Shown here one piece after another: positions 1 to 11,442 of a DNA stretch of 64,000 bases. The stretch is from Nageia nagi. Lineage: Eukaryota; Pinophyta. The translations under genes and the position numbers were made by a program. The stretch is from assembly GCA_050084985.1 (NCBI GenBank), contig JBITNC010000001.1:38936001-39000000 (forward strand), written 5' to 3'. The notes below the pieces were generated by a model that saw nothing but the letters and a program-made list of their open reading frames with translations, was not told the origin of the DNA and searched no databases. Positions within the stretch are counted from its first letter, which is position 1. Every line of letters starts with the position of its first letter.

Positions 1-960
1 CTAATATCAAGGTGGTACACATCACCTCCTTGAGCTTAATGAAAGCTGCCTCAGCTTGAGGGGACCATTGGAAAGAATTCTTTTTCAATAACATGGTTAG
101 AAGTGCTAGAATCTTGCCATAATCCTTCATAAATTTTTATAATAGCCTATCAAACCTAAGAATCCTTGAAGACTTTTCAAAGATTTAGGAATAGACTAGT
201 TTTGCATGTTAGTAATCTTTTATGGATCCATCTTAACTCCCTCTTCAAATATAACATGGCCTAAGTAGTCAATTTCCCTCTTACAAAATGAGAATTTTGA
301 TTTTTTTACATATAGCTAGTGTTCCTTAAATATTTTTAGGGTTTGGTCAACATGTGCCACATGTTCTTGCCATGTCTTACTATAGATCAAGATATCATCA
401 AATAAAACTAAAATAAACTTCCTGAGGAATAGATGAAACACCTAATTCATTAAAATTTGAAATATGGATGGAGTATTTATGAGGCTAAAAGGCATGACCA
501 AGAACTCATAATGGCCCTCATGGGTGCAAAATTTAGTTTTTGCTATATCCTTCTTGAGATGAATTTGGTGATACCTAGATCGTAGGACCAACTTGGAAAA
601 ATATCTTGCCCCATGTAGCTCATCTAATAATTTATCAATGATTGGGATGGGAAATTTGTCCTTGATTGTAATTTTGTTGAGGGTCTTAAAATCCACACAC
701 ATATGCCATGAACCATCTTTCTTATGAACCAATATAATTGGAAAAGAATATGGGATTATGCTAGGTTAGATTACTCTTGCATCCAACAATTCCTTAACCA
801 ATTTTTCAATTTCATTTTTCTATAAGCAAGGATACCAATAAGGATGAATGTTTGGTGGGTGATTTCCTAGCACCAATTAGATAGCATGACATGTGATTGC
901 TAGGGTGGTAAGCCCATTGGTTTTTCAAAGGTAGTTGAATACTTACTTAAGATGGGCTAT
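1..960 (-). pseudogene. Reverse transcriptase remnant (gypsy pol), running off the window
   Basis: RT copies the element RNA into DNA. The best-kept block is 732-442: [19 protein letters not shown], then [18 protein letters not shown], then the region equivalent to SGYHQI (here RSRYHQI). After a stop near 441 the frame continues with LVLFDDILIYSK, which contains the catalytic DD of the YxDD box with the first position changed to F. It then runs to CKREIDYLGHVI near 270-300 and into the RT/RNase H linker at the window edge. Conserved order and spacing make the assignment secure despite several stops. Confidence 0.88.
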
Positions 961-1139
961 AGATCCTTAGGTTCTATGATTTTAGATTTGGTGATTGATA
1001 AGGAGTGTAACTATGCTAGCATCCTTTTTCTAATTTTTTGTAGGATCTTTTTCATGTGATGTGAGCTCATAATTTGTACATATCCACCTTTTAATCACCT
1101 AAGAGTATGCTCTTGTTCATTTATTTTTAAGGTCATCCA

Positions 1140-1590
1140 TGGCTCTACAAAATTCCCCTATTCTATGCCCAAATTCCTCAACCATTGTACCCCCAAAACT
1201 ATATCATGTCCCCCAAGTGATAAAGCATACATGTCACTTTTCAAAGTATAGTGGTCCATGCTCATTTTGACATTGTGACATGTGCATTTACATGCTATTT
1301 TTCCTCCATTACCAACCATAACCTCAAAATTATTTATAGGATGTATGTAACAATCAACAACCTTAGCCACTCATGAATTAATGAAATTATGAGTACTTCT
1401 CAAATCCAACAATATTATGAGAGGGTACTTTTTAAAAAATCCTTTGACCTTCATAGTTTGAGGGGTGGTAATTCCTACCAATGCATTGTAAGAGATAATT
1501 AGGGCCTTCTCATTTGGTATTTTTTCTATAGCTTCTTTGGTTGCACTCTCATATTCCTCCTCACTAGGAGCATCAACGTTAAGCAAATAT
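1140..1590 (-). pseudogene. Retroviral-type aspartic protease remnant
   Basis: The protease would cut the Gag-Pol polyprotein. The segment 1586-1371 carries LIILLDLRSTHNFI, equivalent to the active-site motif (I/V)LxDxGSTHNFI; the Asp is kept but the DSGS-type triad reads DLRS. Across one stop at about 1371 the frame continues with VMVGNGGKI and then DIVLGVQWLRNLG, the conserved flap/C-terminal motif of plant chromovirus proteases. It lies between the gag knuckle and RT, in the expected order. The stop and altered active site suggest an inactive copy. Confidence 0.8.
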
Positions 1591-2551
1591 AACTTTTGTT
1601 ATGTATAATGATGACCATGAACAAATTTCTCATCACAATTATAGCACAAGCCCTTCTTTCAATGTTCTTCCATTTCCTCCCACATTAACTTCTTAGTTTG
1701 CATTATGCAATTTGGTGGTGGGTCACTTATGTTATTAGAGGAATGGGAAATATTATGTGTTTTAGTGAATGGAGGTATTACATTTCATTGATGAACACTG
1801 GCTTTATCTTCAACAAGTTTTACAAAGGTAATAACATCCATCATAGTTTTGGGATTAAGCATTTTGACCTCTAGTTTAATTTCTTCCTTTAAGCCACTGA
1901 TAAAACAACTTGTGAAAAATGCATCATCTAACCCCTTTATGTGATTTACCAATTTATCAAACTAATTTTGGTATTCTTTGACTATGGTAGTTTGATGTAG
2001 CTTGGTTAATGCCCCTGTGAAATCTTCATAGTCCCTAGGACCAAAATGGATCAATAATTTTTGTGTGAATTCATCCCATGATGGAGTAGGATGCATATTT
2101 GAGTATCACTAGTGCCATTGGAGAGCCTCATAGTCCAAATGAAAAGTTGTCATGTGGACCTTCAGATCCTCTATGATTTGGTTCAATGTGAAATACTATC
2201 CAGCCTTATAAATCCAACCAGTGGGATTATCTCCATCAAATCAAGGAAAATCTAATTTAGTTGTGCATAGAAGAATGAAACCACCTTATTGGCTTAGAAA
2301 ATTATGCTGATACCCTTATTGATTTCTTGACTACCCTAATTTTGTGAACTAGATGCATTATTGGTATGACTAAGACTTAGTTGAACACTATCACATTTAC
2401 TATCAAGGGTTTGTATTTTGGTTTATATTTGTCAGATTTCTACCTTGAATGTACTAGTAAGTGTATCTACCATTTGTTGGATCATATTTTGAAAGGTCAT
2501 CATGGTAAGATCAGCTTGTGCTACTATTTGGGATCTTGTTTTGGGTGCCAT
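1590..2551 (-). pseudogene. gag remnant with zinc knuckle (chromovirus-like gypsy)
   Basis: Gag forms the virus-like particle of the retrotransposon. The likely start is the ATG whose complement lies at 2549-2551, followed by MAPKTRSQ. The central retrotrans-gag region is visible around 1900-2140, with motifs such as FHLDYEALQW, LLIHFGPRDY and SGLKEEIKLEV in the usual spacing. Near 1610-1670 the peptide GLCYNCDEKFVHGHH resembles the CxxC...H...C knuckle, but the final cysteine is replaced (HHY). At least ten stops break the reading between 1900 and 2551, so this is not functional. Protease follows directly in the same direction. Confidence 0.75.
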
Positions 2552-3310
2552 TTTTAAAAACTACTATTTCTAAAGCTCATATTTTTGGAAACTGCTATTT
2601 CTAGAAGTGCCTAAAAAAGTGTATGGGTGTAATATATCAAAACAATCAACTTGAAAAGATGATCATAATGGATTAGGTATCTCAATGATGATTTTTAGAC
2701 CCTTAGTCTCTTTTTTTTTTACATCTATGGGTCTATCTACTTTTGTTAAAAACTACTGAAATGGTCCAGATTTTTAATTATTTGGCTTTAAAGGTTTTGC
2801 TACCTTTAAATTGCTATTTTTGGTGGCTCTGAAAAACTACATCTCATACATTCTACTTCCTAAATCAAGGTTTTTATGTTAAGGAATGATTCTAAGGTAA
2901 GATTATCTACTCTATAGGCTTTTCTAAACACCCCTTCTATCCAACCTTTGCAAGGAAAGAGGCTATAGAGATGGATTTTGTGGTAAGTAACTTTCCAATA
3001 GCACTTGTTGGTGCACTATAGTTTATAGATGGTCGACATAGCTTCCTACCTAGTTTTAGTTTATAGCCTAGATAGTCTTTGATATATCTTTTGGTACATG
3101 GAGTCCAATTCCATGTAAGGTTCTATCTAAGGCCTAGGTATTGGTGTAAAGTTTTTTCCACCTCACTTCACACATAGCTTTATGGGAAAGTGTGCTTAGC
3201 CAAAAATGATAGATCCTCCTAGATATTTTAAAACCCTTGGTATAGGGTTTCTATCTTAGACCTCTACGAATTTTTTTTTTTGTTTTCTTGCAATAGAATG
3301 GCCCTAGAAA

Positions 3311-3324
3311 GAGCTCTAATACCA
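3311..3324 (-). other. Primer-binding site (initiator tRNA-Met type)
   Basis: The minus strand reads TGGTATTAGAGCTC two bases inside the LTR edge. This matches the usual plant PBS TGGTATCAGAGC, complementary to the 3' end of initiator methionine tRNA, with one C-to-T change. Confidence 0.75.
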
Positions 3325-3326
3325 TA

Positions 3327-3729
3327 TATTATCATGCTACAAATATGAAAAAGGGAAATATTGTAAAAATGAAATGAATATGGAATTGAAATAGGAAAAT
3401 GACAACTATCTATTGCAAATAACAGAGAATGCACTAGTAAATAGAACATGAAATAGCATCAATAAGTAGATAAGGATAAGATTTTATTAAATAGTAACAA
3501 AATCATAGGCCACTTCTAGGGGCTAACTCCTTACAAATCCAAAGGTGGAAATTCATGTTCAAGATGCCTTTCTCCACATACTTCTATCTATTTATAATAA
3601 AATAACCCTAACCCTAATAGTAATGCAAAATCAAGCCCCACCCTTACAATCACAATATTACAATATAGGCCAATAATTTAATAAAATACTAATACTAACA
3701 CTAAAATGTTAGGATGTGGGATCCTAACA
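3327..3729 (-). repeat. 5' LTR of the chromovirus-like element
   Basis: On the minus strand the LTR opens with TGTTAGGATCCCAC (plus-strand end at 3729) and runs about 400 bp to the primer-binding site. Its other end should be CA on the minus strand (TG on plus) but reads TA at 3327-3328, apparently a point change. The related copy at 38954-39345 keeps TG at the equivalent position and has the same spacing to its PBS. The matching GTTAGGATGTGGGATC text near both LTR edges supports the boundary. Confidence 0.7.
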
Positions 3730-3950
3730 TTATCCCAGTCAGAGCCTATGTTGTACCCCAACATTTAGCCTTCTCATGTTTTCAAAAATATTATGAAAAA
3801 TAGATGAACATCTTTGACCCTAAAAAGTTTATTAGGAACCAAAATATTTTTTTTTTATCTTATCAGGTAAGATTTCCACTTTTTAGATAAGCTCTTAATT
3901 GGTCAGATAATGTTGAGATTATAAAAATAACTCTATTAGATAAGTATTCT

Positions 3951-4140
3951 AGTGGTTGGGTAAGGTTTCTCATGATCAGGTAAGGTTTTGCATGGTTAGG
4001 TAAGGTTTATCATAGTCAGGTAAGGTTTCTCATGGTTGGGTAAGTCTTCAAGTGGTCATGTAAGGTTTCTTATGGTCACATAAGACATCTCATTATTGGG
4101 TAAGGTTACTTTAGATCAGGTAATATCCTATTTGGTTAAG
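3951..4140. repeat. Degenerate ~20-bp minisatellite (GGTAAGGTTTCTCATGGTCA-like)
   Basis: Eight or more imperfect head-to-tail copies of a 20-21 bp unit containing GGTAAGGTTT and TCATGGT/TCATAGT can be read here, with weaker copies spreading to about 3890 and 4190. Copies differ by point changes and small indels. No spacer structure is present. Confidence 0.85.
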
Positions 4141-4189
4141 TGACATCATTCTCCATCAAAAAAAGTTGATTCTCATTGGGTAAGCATCC

Positions 4190-5940
4190 CAATCTTTGGA
4201 TAATTTCATTACATGTTAAATTTGTGAAATATTATTAGGAAAGACTCTTATATTGGATAAGGATGATTTTTAATTGAATAAATTAGTTAGGTTGTTGAGT
4301 AAAATATGTGTCATATATTATCTTGAGTACTTGTATTATTATCATAACAAGATATTTTTAAACCAAAAGGAGACACTCGATAGTAGAATATATTTTAAAA
4401 ATAATTATTTCTATTCATCAGCCACCACTCTTGAAATATCCTATCATCTAAATATTCTTTAGCCAGTGCAATACAAGGGATCAAAGCTATTGAGTTTATC
4501 TATAATAGAATCTTGCATGAAACTTTATAAAGGGGAGGAGCAAACATAGGAAAAAATCTTTTTTTGATCAATCAAGCTAGCTAGGTACAATTTTTGGTGT
4601 CTATTTAGGATTTTCATTAGGTTTTTCAGCCTTGTTTGTATCTTATCTTCACCACATGATTAACATTTTTATGTATTATAATTAACATTTTATTGGTATC
4701 ATGATACTAGATGCATATTACACTAGTATGAATTGTGATATATCATTTGACAATCAAGTCATAGACCATTTTATAATGATAGTTGGCTTGTTTTAGATAA
4801 AGTGAATGCAACTTTAAGAGATAAATTGATTGGTGAGAATACAATAGGATACTCACATCACGAAATCACATTAAAATGGGATACAATTATAACATGAAGG
4901 AACCATAAAGATCATATATCAACCTTTATGAATTTGAATCAAAGCTTATATATTTTTGCAAAAGATTTTATGAACATAAAAATATATTACTAACACACAT
5001 TATTTTTTTAAAATACCTTGAGAAGCCTTTATTTATGTGATACACCTTTTGTGATATATGAGTTGAGCTCTATCAAGACATGTTGGTGACAATATGGATG
5101 TAGCTTCACATTATAAGATACTAGTATGATACACAAGGTGATAGGTAGATCTAGTTATGTTATAGCCTTAAGCAAGTGATGAGATCTAAACACCAACACT
5201 TTTCACTTATCAAAGGGCTAGTGTATAGTGACTCTAGAGGATATCTAGAGGATCATGTAGATTTTGATAGAGGGTTCCCTATTCATTAGACTATCAGATG
5301 AGGTTAGACAAGAGATAGTAGTGATACTTATAGTGGTTCAACACTATCACCAGATAAGATAGGGATTAGGAAGCTTTAGCTATGAGCATGCATACAAGGA
5401 TGGGCTTGTTGATCTTGTGATATTATTTATGATGATACTGATACCAATATTCATTTTTTGAAATGCTTTCAAGTGTCAATTTCCCTAGAAGCTATAACAA
5501 GTTCTTTGCAAGATGTGGGAGGACACCATAGTATTTGCATGGGGTCTCTTGCATATTGATATCTTTAATAAAAGGAAACAACTAGATGACATCTCTAGAA
5601 ACTTACTCTTAGTACACATCAAAATTGCAAACAATGATGATAGAAAGATATGGGATATAATAGAGAAACAATCATCAACTAAAGTAGAGAAAAAGGAAAC
5701 ATCTAGAACTTTGATACATTAAATAAATTTGAAACTCTAAAAAACCATGCTAAGTTTCATAACCTTTGTAACACCACTCATTCAATTTTAATAAGTAGCA
5801 TTGCTCCTATCTTGTTAAATAATAGTCTTCCTAACAACCTAGAAGTGTTATATGAAGATCATATATCCAATGATAAAATTCTAGATCCTTTATTTACTTC
5901 TTCTCCTTGTTCCTCTACTATAGTTGATACATATTCTTAA
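4190..5940. other. Gene-free AT-rich stretch
   Basis: Only short frames occur (for example 4274-4462 and 5513-5722 on the plus strand). I match neither to a known family. No LTR ends, RNA genes or conserved motifs are visible. Confidence 0.5.
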
Positions 5941-5945
5941 TATTT
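5941..5945. repeat. Left target-site duplication TATTT
   Basis: TATTT directly abuts the TG end of the left LTR and is identical to the five bases after the CA end of the right LTR. AT-rich sequence makes a chance match less surprising than usual. Confidence 0.6.
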
Positions 5946-6473
5946 TGTTTACTCAAAAATCAACCCTACAAGCATGCAAAAACAAAAGCTATCACAACTA
6001 ATAGAAACTCTTTATTGATCTTTGAATAAACCTTAGTTTTAATTATAGATTTCCTTGCAATAGAGGCCTTTAGTACAATGCATAATATAGGCCTCTTAGA
6101 GGCCCTTCGCTATATGATGTTTGATTGAACTTGCAACAAGAAGGATTTTGATTACTTCTTCCTTTTTATTCCTTAACTTCTCTTTGCCTTAATTAGTTGC
6201 TAGCCTTGGAATCTTGCACATGCACAAACCAACAACCCATCAAAGATACCTATTCATGATGTGTTGGTAGGATATAGATGAAGTCATATGCCATAGCTAG
6301 CATGTGATAAAGAAGCTCCCTTGAAAATACAACAACTTCTAATCATTTTGCTTTTGTCCTAGCAGATAGCTTACTTGATGATCTTGTGCAAAAGTTCATC
6401 CAACAATTTTAATCATATTGAAACCTATCCTTTTTTCTATTTAAAGAAGGGTCATTTTTCAAATTCAAAGTTA
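5946..6473 (-). repeat. 3' LTR (left) of the Tat/Ogre-like element
   Basis: It starts on the plus strand with TGTTTACTCAAAAATCAACC, the same as the right LTR at 29524. The two stay alignable to about 6262, sharing TAAACCTTAGTTTTAATTA, AGTACAATGCATA and TTGCACATGCACAAACCAAC-like text. Beyond 6262 they diverge, except for a short AAGGGTCATTTTT block near 6445. The inner end at 6473 (TTACA) is a guess. Confidence 0.55.
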
Positions 6474-6999
6474 CAAAAGAGTCTTAAGTTTTTTGAAAAA
6501 ATATCAACTCTAAATTAAGTTTAATAAGCGAATAAATCATAGTGATTTTGCCTTTCACACATATATTTTTTGATTTTTTTATGGTTTTTAATGGTTTTAT
6601 ATTATTTTTGATATTTTTGAGGATAGTTTTGATGTGAGCATATTTTGAGCATAGATGTTTTGTTTGTGTAATAGTTTTTTATTTTTAACTATGCATTGTT
6701 GATTGTTTAGAAGATATATACAAGAGTTTATAAATTACCCTATTTCATTTTGAATTTTCTCATCAATATTTATAATTAATCATAGGCTTAACTCAACCTA
6801 AAGAATTTTTGACATACTCCAAAATTTTTATTTTTAAGTTTTTAATCAGAGACTTTTAATAAAGCACATAAGGAAGGCCTTGGGTATTTCTCTTATTGAA
6901 ATACTTTTTTAACTTACACATTTTAAGAAAACCTCTTTCTTTCATTTATCATTATTTTAACCAACTTTATCATCAATTGCTATTAGGTTCAAGACATCT

Positions 7000-7310
7000 T
7001 TGATCCTAGAGGTAGATATCTTTATATACTCAAGGATGGCCATGTCCTATTAACTACCATAGATCAAACTTTTCTTCATGTGGTTGGATTTGGAGCTCGA
7101 CCCTACATAGGTCATATTCACTAGGACTATCCAATACTTTTAGCCCTACTGGAGAGGTGGGATTCTTTTATTGGCACCTTTTATCTTCCTATGGGGGGAG
7201 AGTTAGTTGTCCCATGGATGGTGAAGAGGGAAGCTCCTGAGAGCATTCTAGGGCTACTATTCTTTGTATTTCATGTTAAAATTATGAGTTTTTATGAGAC
7301 TATGCCATTT
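7000..7310 (+). pseudogene. Plant-mobile-domain-like (PMD) fragment, antisense to the surrounding element
   Basis: One plus-strand frame reads through RGRYLYILKDGHVLLT, then FLHVVGFGARPYIGH, a stop, then DYPILLALLERWDSFIG, then TFYLPMGGELVVPW. The pattern GFGA...(D)xxLLxALLERWDxxTxTFxLPxGE is the N-terminal signature of the plant mobile domain found in MAIN/MAIL-type proteins and transposon-borne relatives. From general knowledge, additional ORFs in antisense orientation downstream of integrase occur in Tat-lineage gypsy elements and some resemble PMD. Strand and position here fit that arrangement. After about 7310 the frame degenerates and the rest of the domain is not visible. Confidence 0.55.
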
Positions 7311-10224
7311 TTCTTTTAAGATTTATGGAGAGTAGAACCATTTCTGATATTTAGACATATTATTCATAGTTTTATCATTATTTTTTGATGACCTTATCTA
7401 TTTTGGGATCATGGTAGTCATGATCGATAGTTAATTTCTTTAGATGTGATGGATATTGAGTTACATATTTTTTGATATACATGATGATGACTTTAGACTC
7501 TTATATACATGTTTTAGTATCATATATATGTATGTTTATGTTTTTGCAAATGTATGTGTTAAAGTAGAAATGAATGAAAGTTTATTTTTTTGTTTTCATG
7601 TAGTCTTAACACCTTATTTATGACATGTTTTATAAATTCAAAGTAGTATTTATGTTTATATAATAATGTGATTTTATAGAACATGATTTGATTTGTAGGA
7701 GAACGAAATCATATGCATCATTTTCCATTTTCGTGGCTACTTTTATACATGGTTTTAAACATAATATACTATTATAAACATATGTGATATTATGAATAAT
7801 GTGAATGTATGGATGTAAAACACACCTAAGATCTACAACACTTTATGGATGTACAGATGTAATAATGGATGCACATAAATGTATATGTACAGATGAATGT
7901 AAAATGTATGAAACTTAAATGACCTAAGATTTTTATGAATGTCATAATAACTTAAACATCAATCTTAATGTGATGGAAACTTATCAAGCTATTTATAATA
8001 ATAGTAGTAATGGTATGTGATGAATAAATGAATATATAAATAAATAAGTGTAATAAATAACACCTTCAAGATCTAGTTTCGTTAATTGATCTTTTGCTTT
8101 GGTCTCATCTACTAGGGATGATATGAAACAAGATCACAATATACTTAAGTTTACCATAAACTCATGTGTGTGCAATTATGTTCATTTCCTTCTCTTAAAC
8201 ATTTGTAAATTAAACATATTAGGATTATAAACTATGAAATATGATTTTTTCCTTTTTGTAAGGTATGTTCACTACCAAAAAGCATCCATAGCCCTACTAA
8301 AGATTAACCTCTTCACCTTGTTACAACTTTGTTCCATTGCTAGTTAGGCATCTATAGCCTCGATAGAGGATGCTACAATGGCCCAAGAATTCTACCTATT
8401 TTTGATTTTATTTTATTTTTTTTATTTTTTTACTTTTCATTTCTTTCCTATCCTAGCTCTTGGGTTCAAGATGAAGCAAAAAGTAAGAAAACCATACTCA
8501 CATTTATACTCAAGAAATACTTAATTCTTGATTGTTTTGAGATTTTTAATGTGAAATATGTATGAGTCTATTAGTGTATCACCATATACCATAGTTATAT
8601 CTTTTTATCATCCTAAGTTTTTGAAACCTCAACATAGGATTTCTCAACTAAGACCAAATATGAATAGATTATTTATCACTTCTTTATTTGTAAATACAGC
8701 TATATACATAAATGAATATTATATGGATGCATGCATGATGTGTGGATACATATAGCTTGTTTAGTTGCCTCTCTTATAATGATTGATATTTAATAATTAT
8801 GACATTCAAGATAAAGTACCAAACATTTATGAACAAGGTGGAATGATATGAACATATGGGTAGTGCACCCAGTAGCTAAGATGCTTCAAAAGTATATCTT
8901 CTAAGTATATATACATATATATGTACATATATACATTTTTTAATTTTATGTATTTTTTGAATATTTTAATATTTTACATATTTCCCCATTGGACAAGAAT
9001 CTACAATAGGTCATCATGAGTAAAAGGATGGAAGTGATAGCATGTACAGATGGTATGATCAATGAAACATTACGAGGGGTCATGAATGATAGACATAGAC
9101 AACATGAAGTCCCAATACCATAAGTTTATAGATAGAATATGAGCTATGGTGACATCATTGAAAAACTCTTCTTCATGATGTAGAAGGCATGGTCCATAGT
9201 ATCTAACAAATCAAACTACCAAAGGAGTGATAAGAGCATCAATCATGGTTCTCCAAATAAAATTAGTTTTGGAGATGATACGGATGAGATTTTATGGAAC
9301 TCTTCATCAGGGATGTCATATATCATACAAGATCCCCAAAAAGGTTAATGATCAATGTAAATCTCTATTCAATCAAAATTCCTTAGAATATTATAAGCAT
9401 GGTCAAACCTATCTAGAGTAGCAGACAAAGTCATCATAGATAAAAGTTGATGCTAGATACCCTCAGGTAATTGATTAAACTGATCCTCCTCTAACTATGG
9501 GTTTTGGATAGGATCTACTAAGGGTTTATTGGGAAAAATACAAGATGACTGGTGGGAAGTTTGACACAATGTGGGTGACTCATGATGCCTATTTCTTGTG
9601 AAATTCAATCTACTACCTATAGGTTCATATACAAGCATTTTTTAGAATTTATATAAAGTTTTTAAATATAGATACACACACATACATTTTATTTTTACTA
9701 GAAAATATTTAATAATTATTTTTTGAATTATTTACATATATTGTTAATGGTGGTACTTTTTATTTACTTATTTATTATTTTTTGAGACATAAAACTTTTT
9801 ACAACTCCTTAATGACAATGGTTCCCTTGTTTTTTATGAATAACCCAACCTTTATAAGCCAAAAAATAAAAGTACAAAGGTTGGACTAAGATATGAGCAA
9901 GTCTTGGTCCTAGGATGGATGATTGGTAATGAACTAGATACAAAATGAGTGGCAAGATTGGTGGATGATGCTTGAATTTCTTAATGACATATTTTACATT
10001 GGCTAATGATGTTGAGGCTTCACCATTCTCAATAAGTGGAAGGTGGGATGGGATCCCTAAGGGTTATGAGGATTGAGGGGGAATTAATGATGCAAGGGAG
10101 ATTGTGCTCTTCATGAGATACTAGACATACTCATTTTTTGCTAGTTTGACTACAACCTCACTCTTTCTTTGGTTAAAGTATTCTAAGGTCTTTTGAAACC
10201 TTGGTTTTATATTAATTAGATTAT
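7311..10224. other. Non-coding 3' region of the Tat/Ogre-like element
   Basis: It lies between the PMD-like fragment and the extra ORF remnant. It is AT-rich, with runs such as ATATATACATATATATGTACATA near 8905-8930. Short frames at 8558-8755 and 9227-9421 have no recognisable motifs. A degraded continuation of the PMD-like ORF cannot be excluded. Confidence 0.4.
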
Positions 10225-11244
10225 TTACATAATAATTTTTTTGAATAATGAACTACAATCATATATGATTTCATTGTGTAAATTTAAATGAGTATTATAG
10301 TCCAACACCAAATCATTAATGACCTCAGTTATTGAGATTGATCTTTCGTAACATCGAAGAGTCATATGATCAATGTAATTTAGTAAAATTCTAGGTCTCT
10401 CATAAGGCCAATGAAAGCAAAATATATGGATCCAATTGGTAAGGGATTCAATTTTCATCCATATATCCTTTGCTTCTAAGTCAATAGTTTCCCTAATACC
10501 ACTGACTTTTAAGTGTCAAGCATTGGTTCCTCATCGATTGTAAAAATTCATGGCTATAACTTCTTGAATTTCTTTTGATAAAGCAAAGAAGTGGGCTATC
10601 TTAGTGTAAGGGGAATTTCTTAATGTTTTCATATATCAATATTTCAAGTATCTATCAATGAAATCACATTCTACAAGATTAAATTATGTTTTTTCATTGG
10701 TTTCTAGCTTTATTGATATCATATCCCTTGTTTGAATGTTACAAGGGGGAGAATAAAGAAACCTTGACCTAATTCAAGAGAATTGTTGGTCAATTTTTTA
10801 CACACATGTAATTGATCATTAAGGCTTGTGGAAAAATACTGTGTAAAAATCATAGATAATTTTATGATGACATAAGTCTCTTATTATCTAGTCTACCCAT
10901 GTAAACAAAAAATCTTCATGTGGCCAAGTGCTAACAACTCTATTCTAGATCCAATTATTGAGAAAGTAGTCAATTATGATCTTAGGAGATGAAGTAGACC
11001 AATATTGGCATAACAAGTTTACCACATAGACTTGCACAAAATAATGTGCATGACTAAGATGATACATGGCTTTATCCATGTATATCTCCAAGTTATCTCT
11101 GTGAACACTTATCTCCCATCCTTGGTATCTTTCTAGTAATAAGTTTAAGGCTATGATTCTTTGTAAATTAATAGGTGAATGAAGGATATTTCTATTTATA
11201 GGGGAAACATATAGGGATAATTCTATGATAACCCTATCTTCCAA
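10225..11244 (-). pseudogene. Additional sense ORF remnant downstream of integrase, unknown function
   Basis: A coding-like minus-strand region starts about 200 bp after the integrase stop. Two open blocks (11244-10945, 99 codons; 10458-10225, 77 codons) are joined by a region with several stops whose peptides still look protein-like. The first block has a tryptophan/histidine-rich stretch (RYQGWEISVHRDNLEIYMDKA, YHLSHAHYFVQVYVV); the second has WIHIFCFHWPYERPRIL. I recognise no domain. Tat-lineage elements are known to carry extra ORFs beside gag-pol, so I read this as a decayed sense-strand accessory ORF. It could instead be a separate insertion. Confidence 0.45.
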
Positions 11245-11442
11245 ATATATTGGTTTTTCAAACTAAGATTTTTTTGAATACCTCTTTGATCAGCAATCAA
11301 GTGGATGCTTTTACTCTTTTTTAACGTCATTTTCTAAATACATTAAATATGTATAAGTATTTAATAAAAACACTTTTGTTGATTTTTTAACTAAAAAAAA
11401 CTTATTTGTAATATATACAACTTCTAATTAAAAAAGAGTTCA

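Larger units (their letters stand above)
1..3729 (-). mobile_element. Ty3/gypsy LTR retrotransposon, chromovirus-like, truncated by window edge
   Basis: Reading the minus strand from 3729 downward gives the order LTR, primer-binding site, gag, zinc knuckle, aspartic protease and reverse transcriptase, which is the Ty3/gypsy order. The sequence leaves the window inside the RT/RNase H junction, so RNase H, integrase and the 3' LTR are not visible. The protease has the VLGxQWL motif and the gag ends in a CxNC...GH knuckle, both usual in plant chromoviruses. No chromodomain can be seen because the 3' end of pol is missing, so the lineage is inferred. The frames are interrupted by several stops. 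A second, shorter copy of the same family lies at 36081-39345. Confidence 0.85.

Noticed and set aside
5513-5722. 69-codon plus-strand frame as a host gene exon
   Set aside because: No recognisable motif, no splice-supported neighbours, and length within chance for this DNA.
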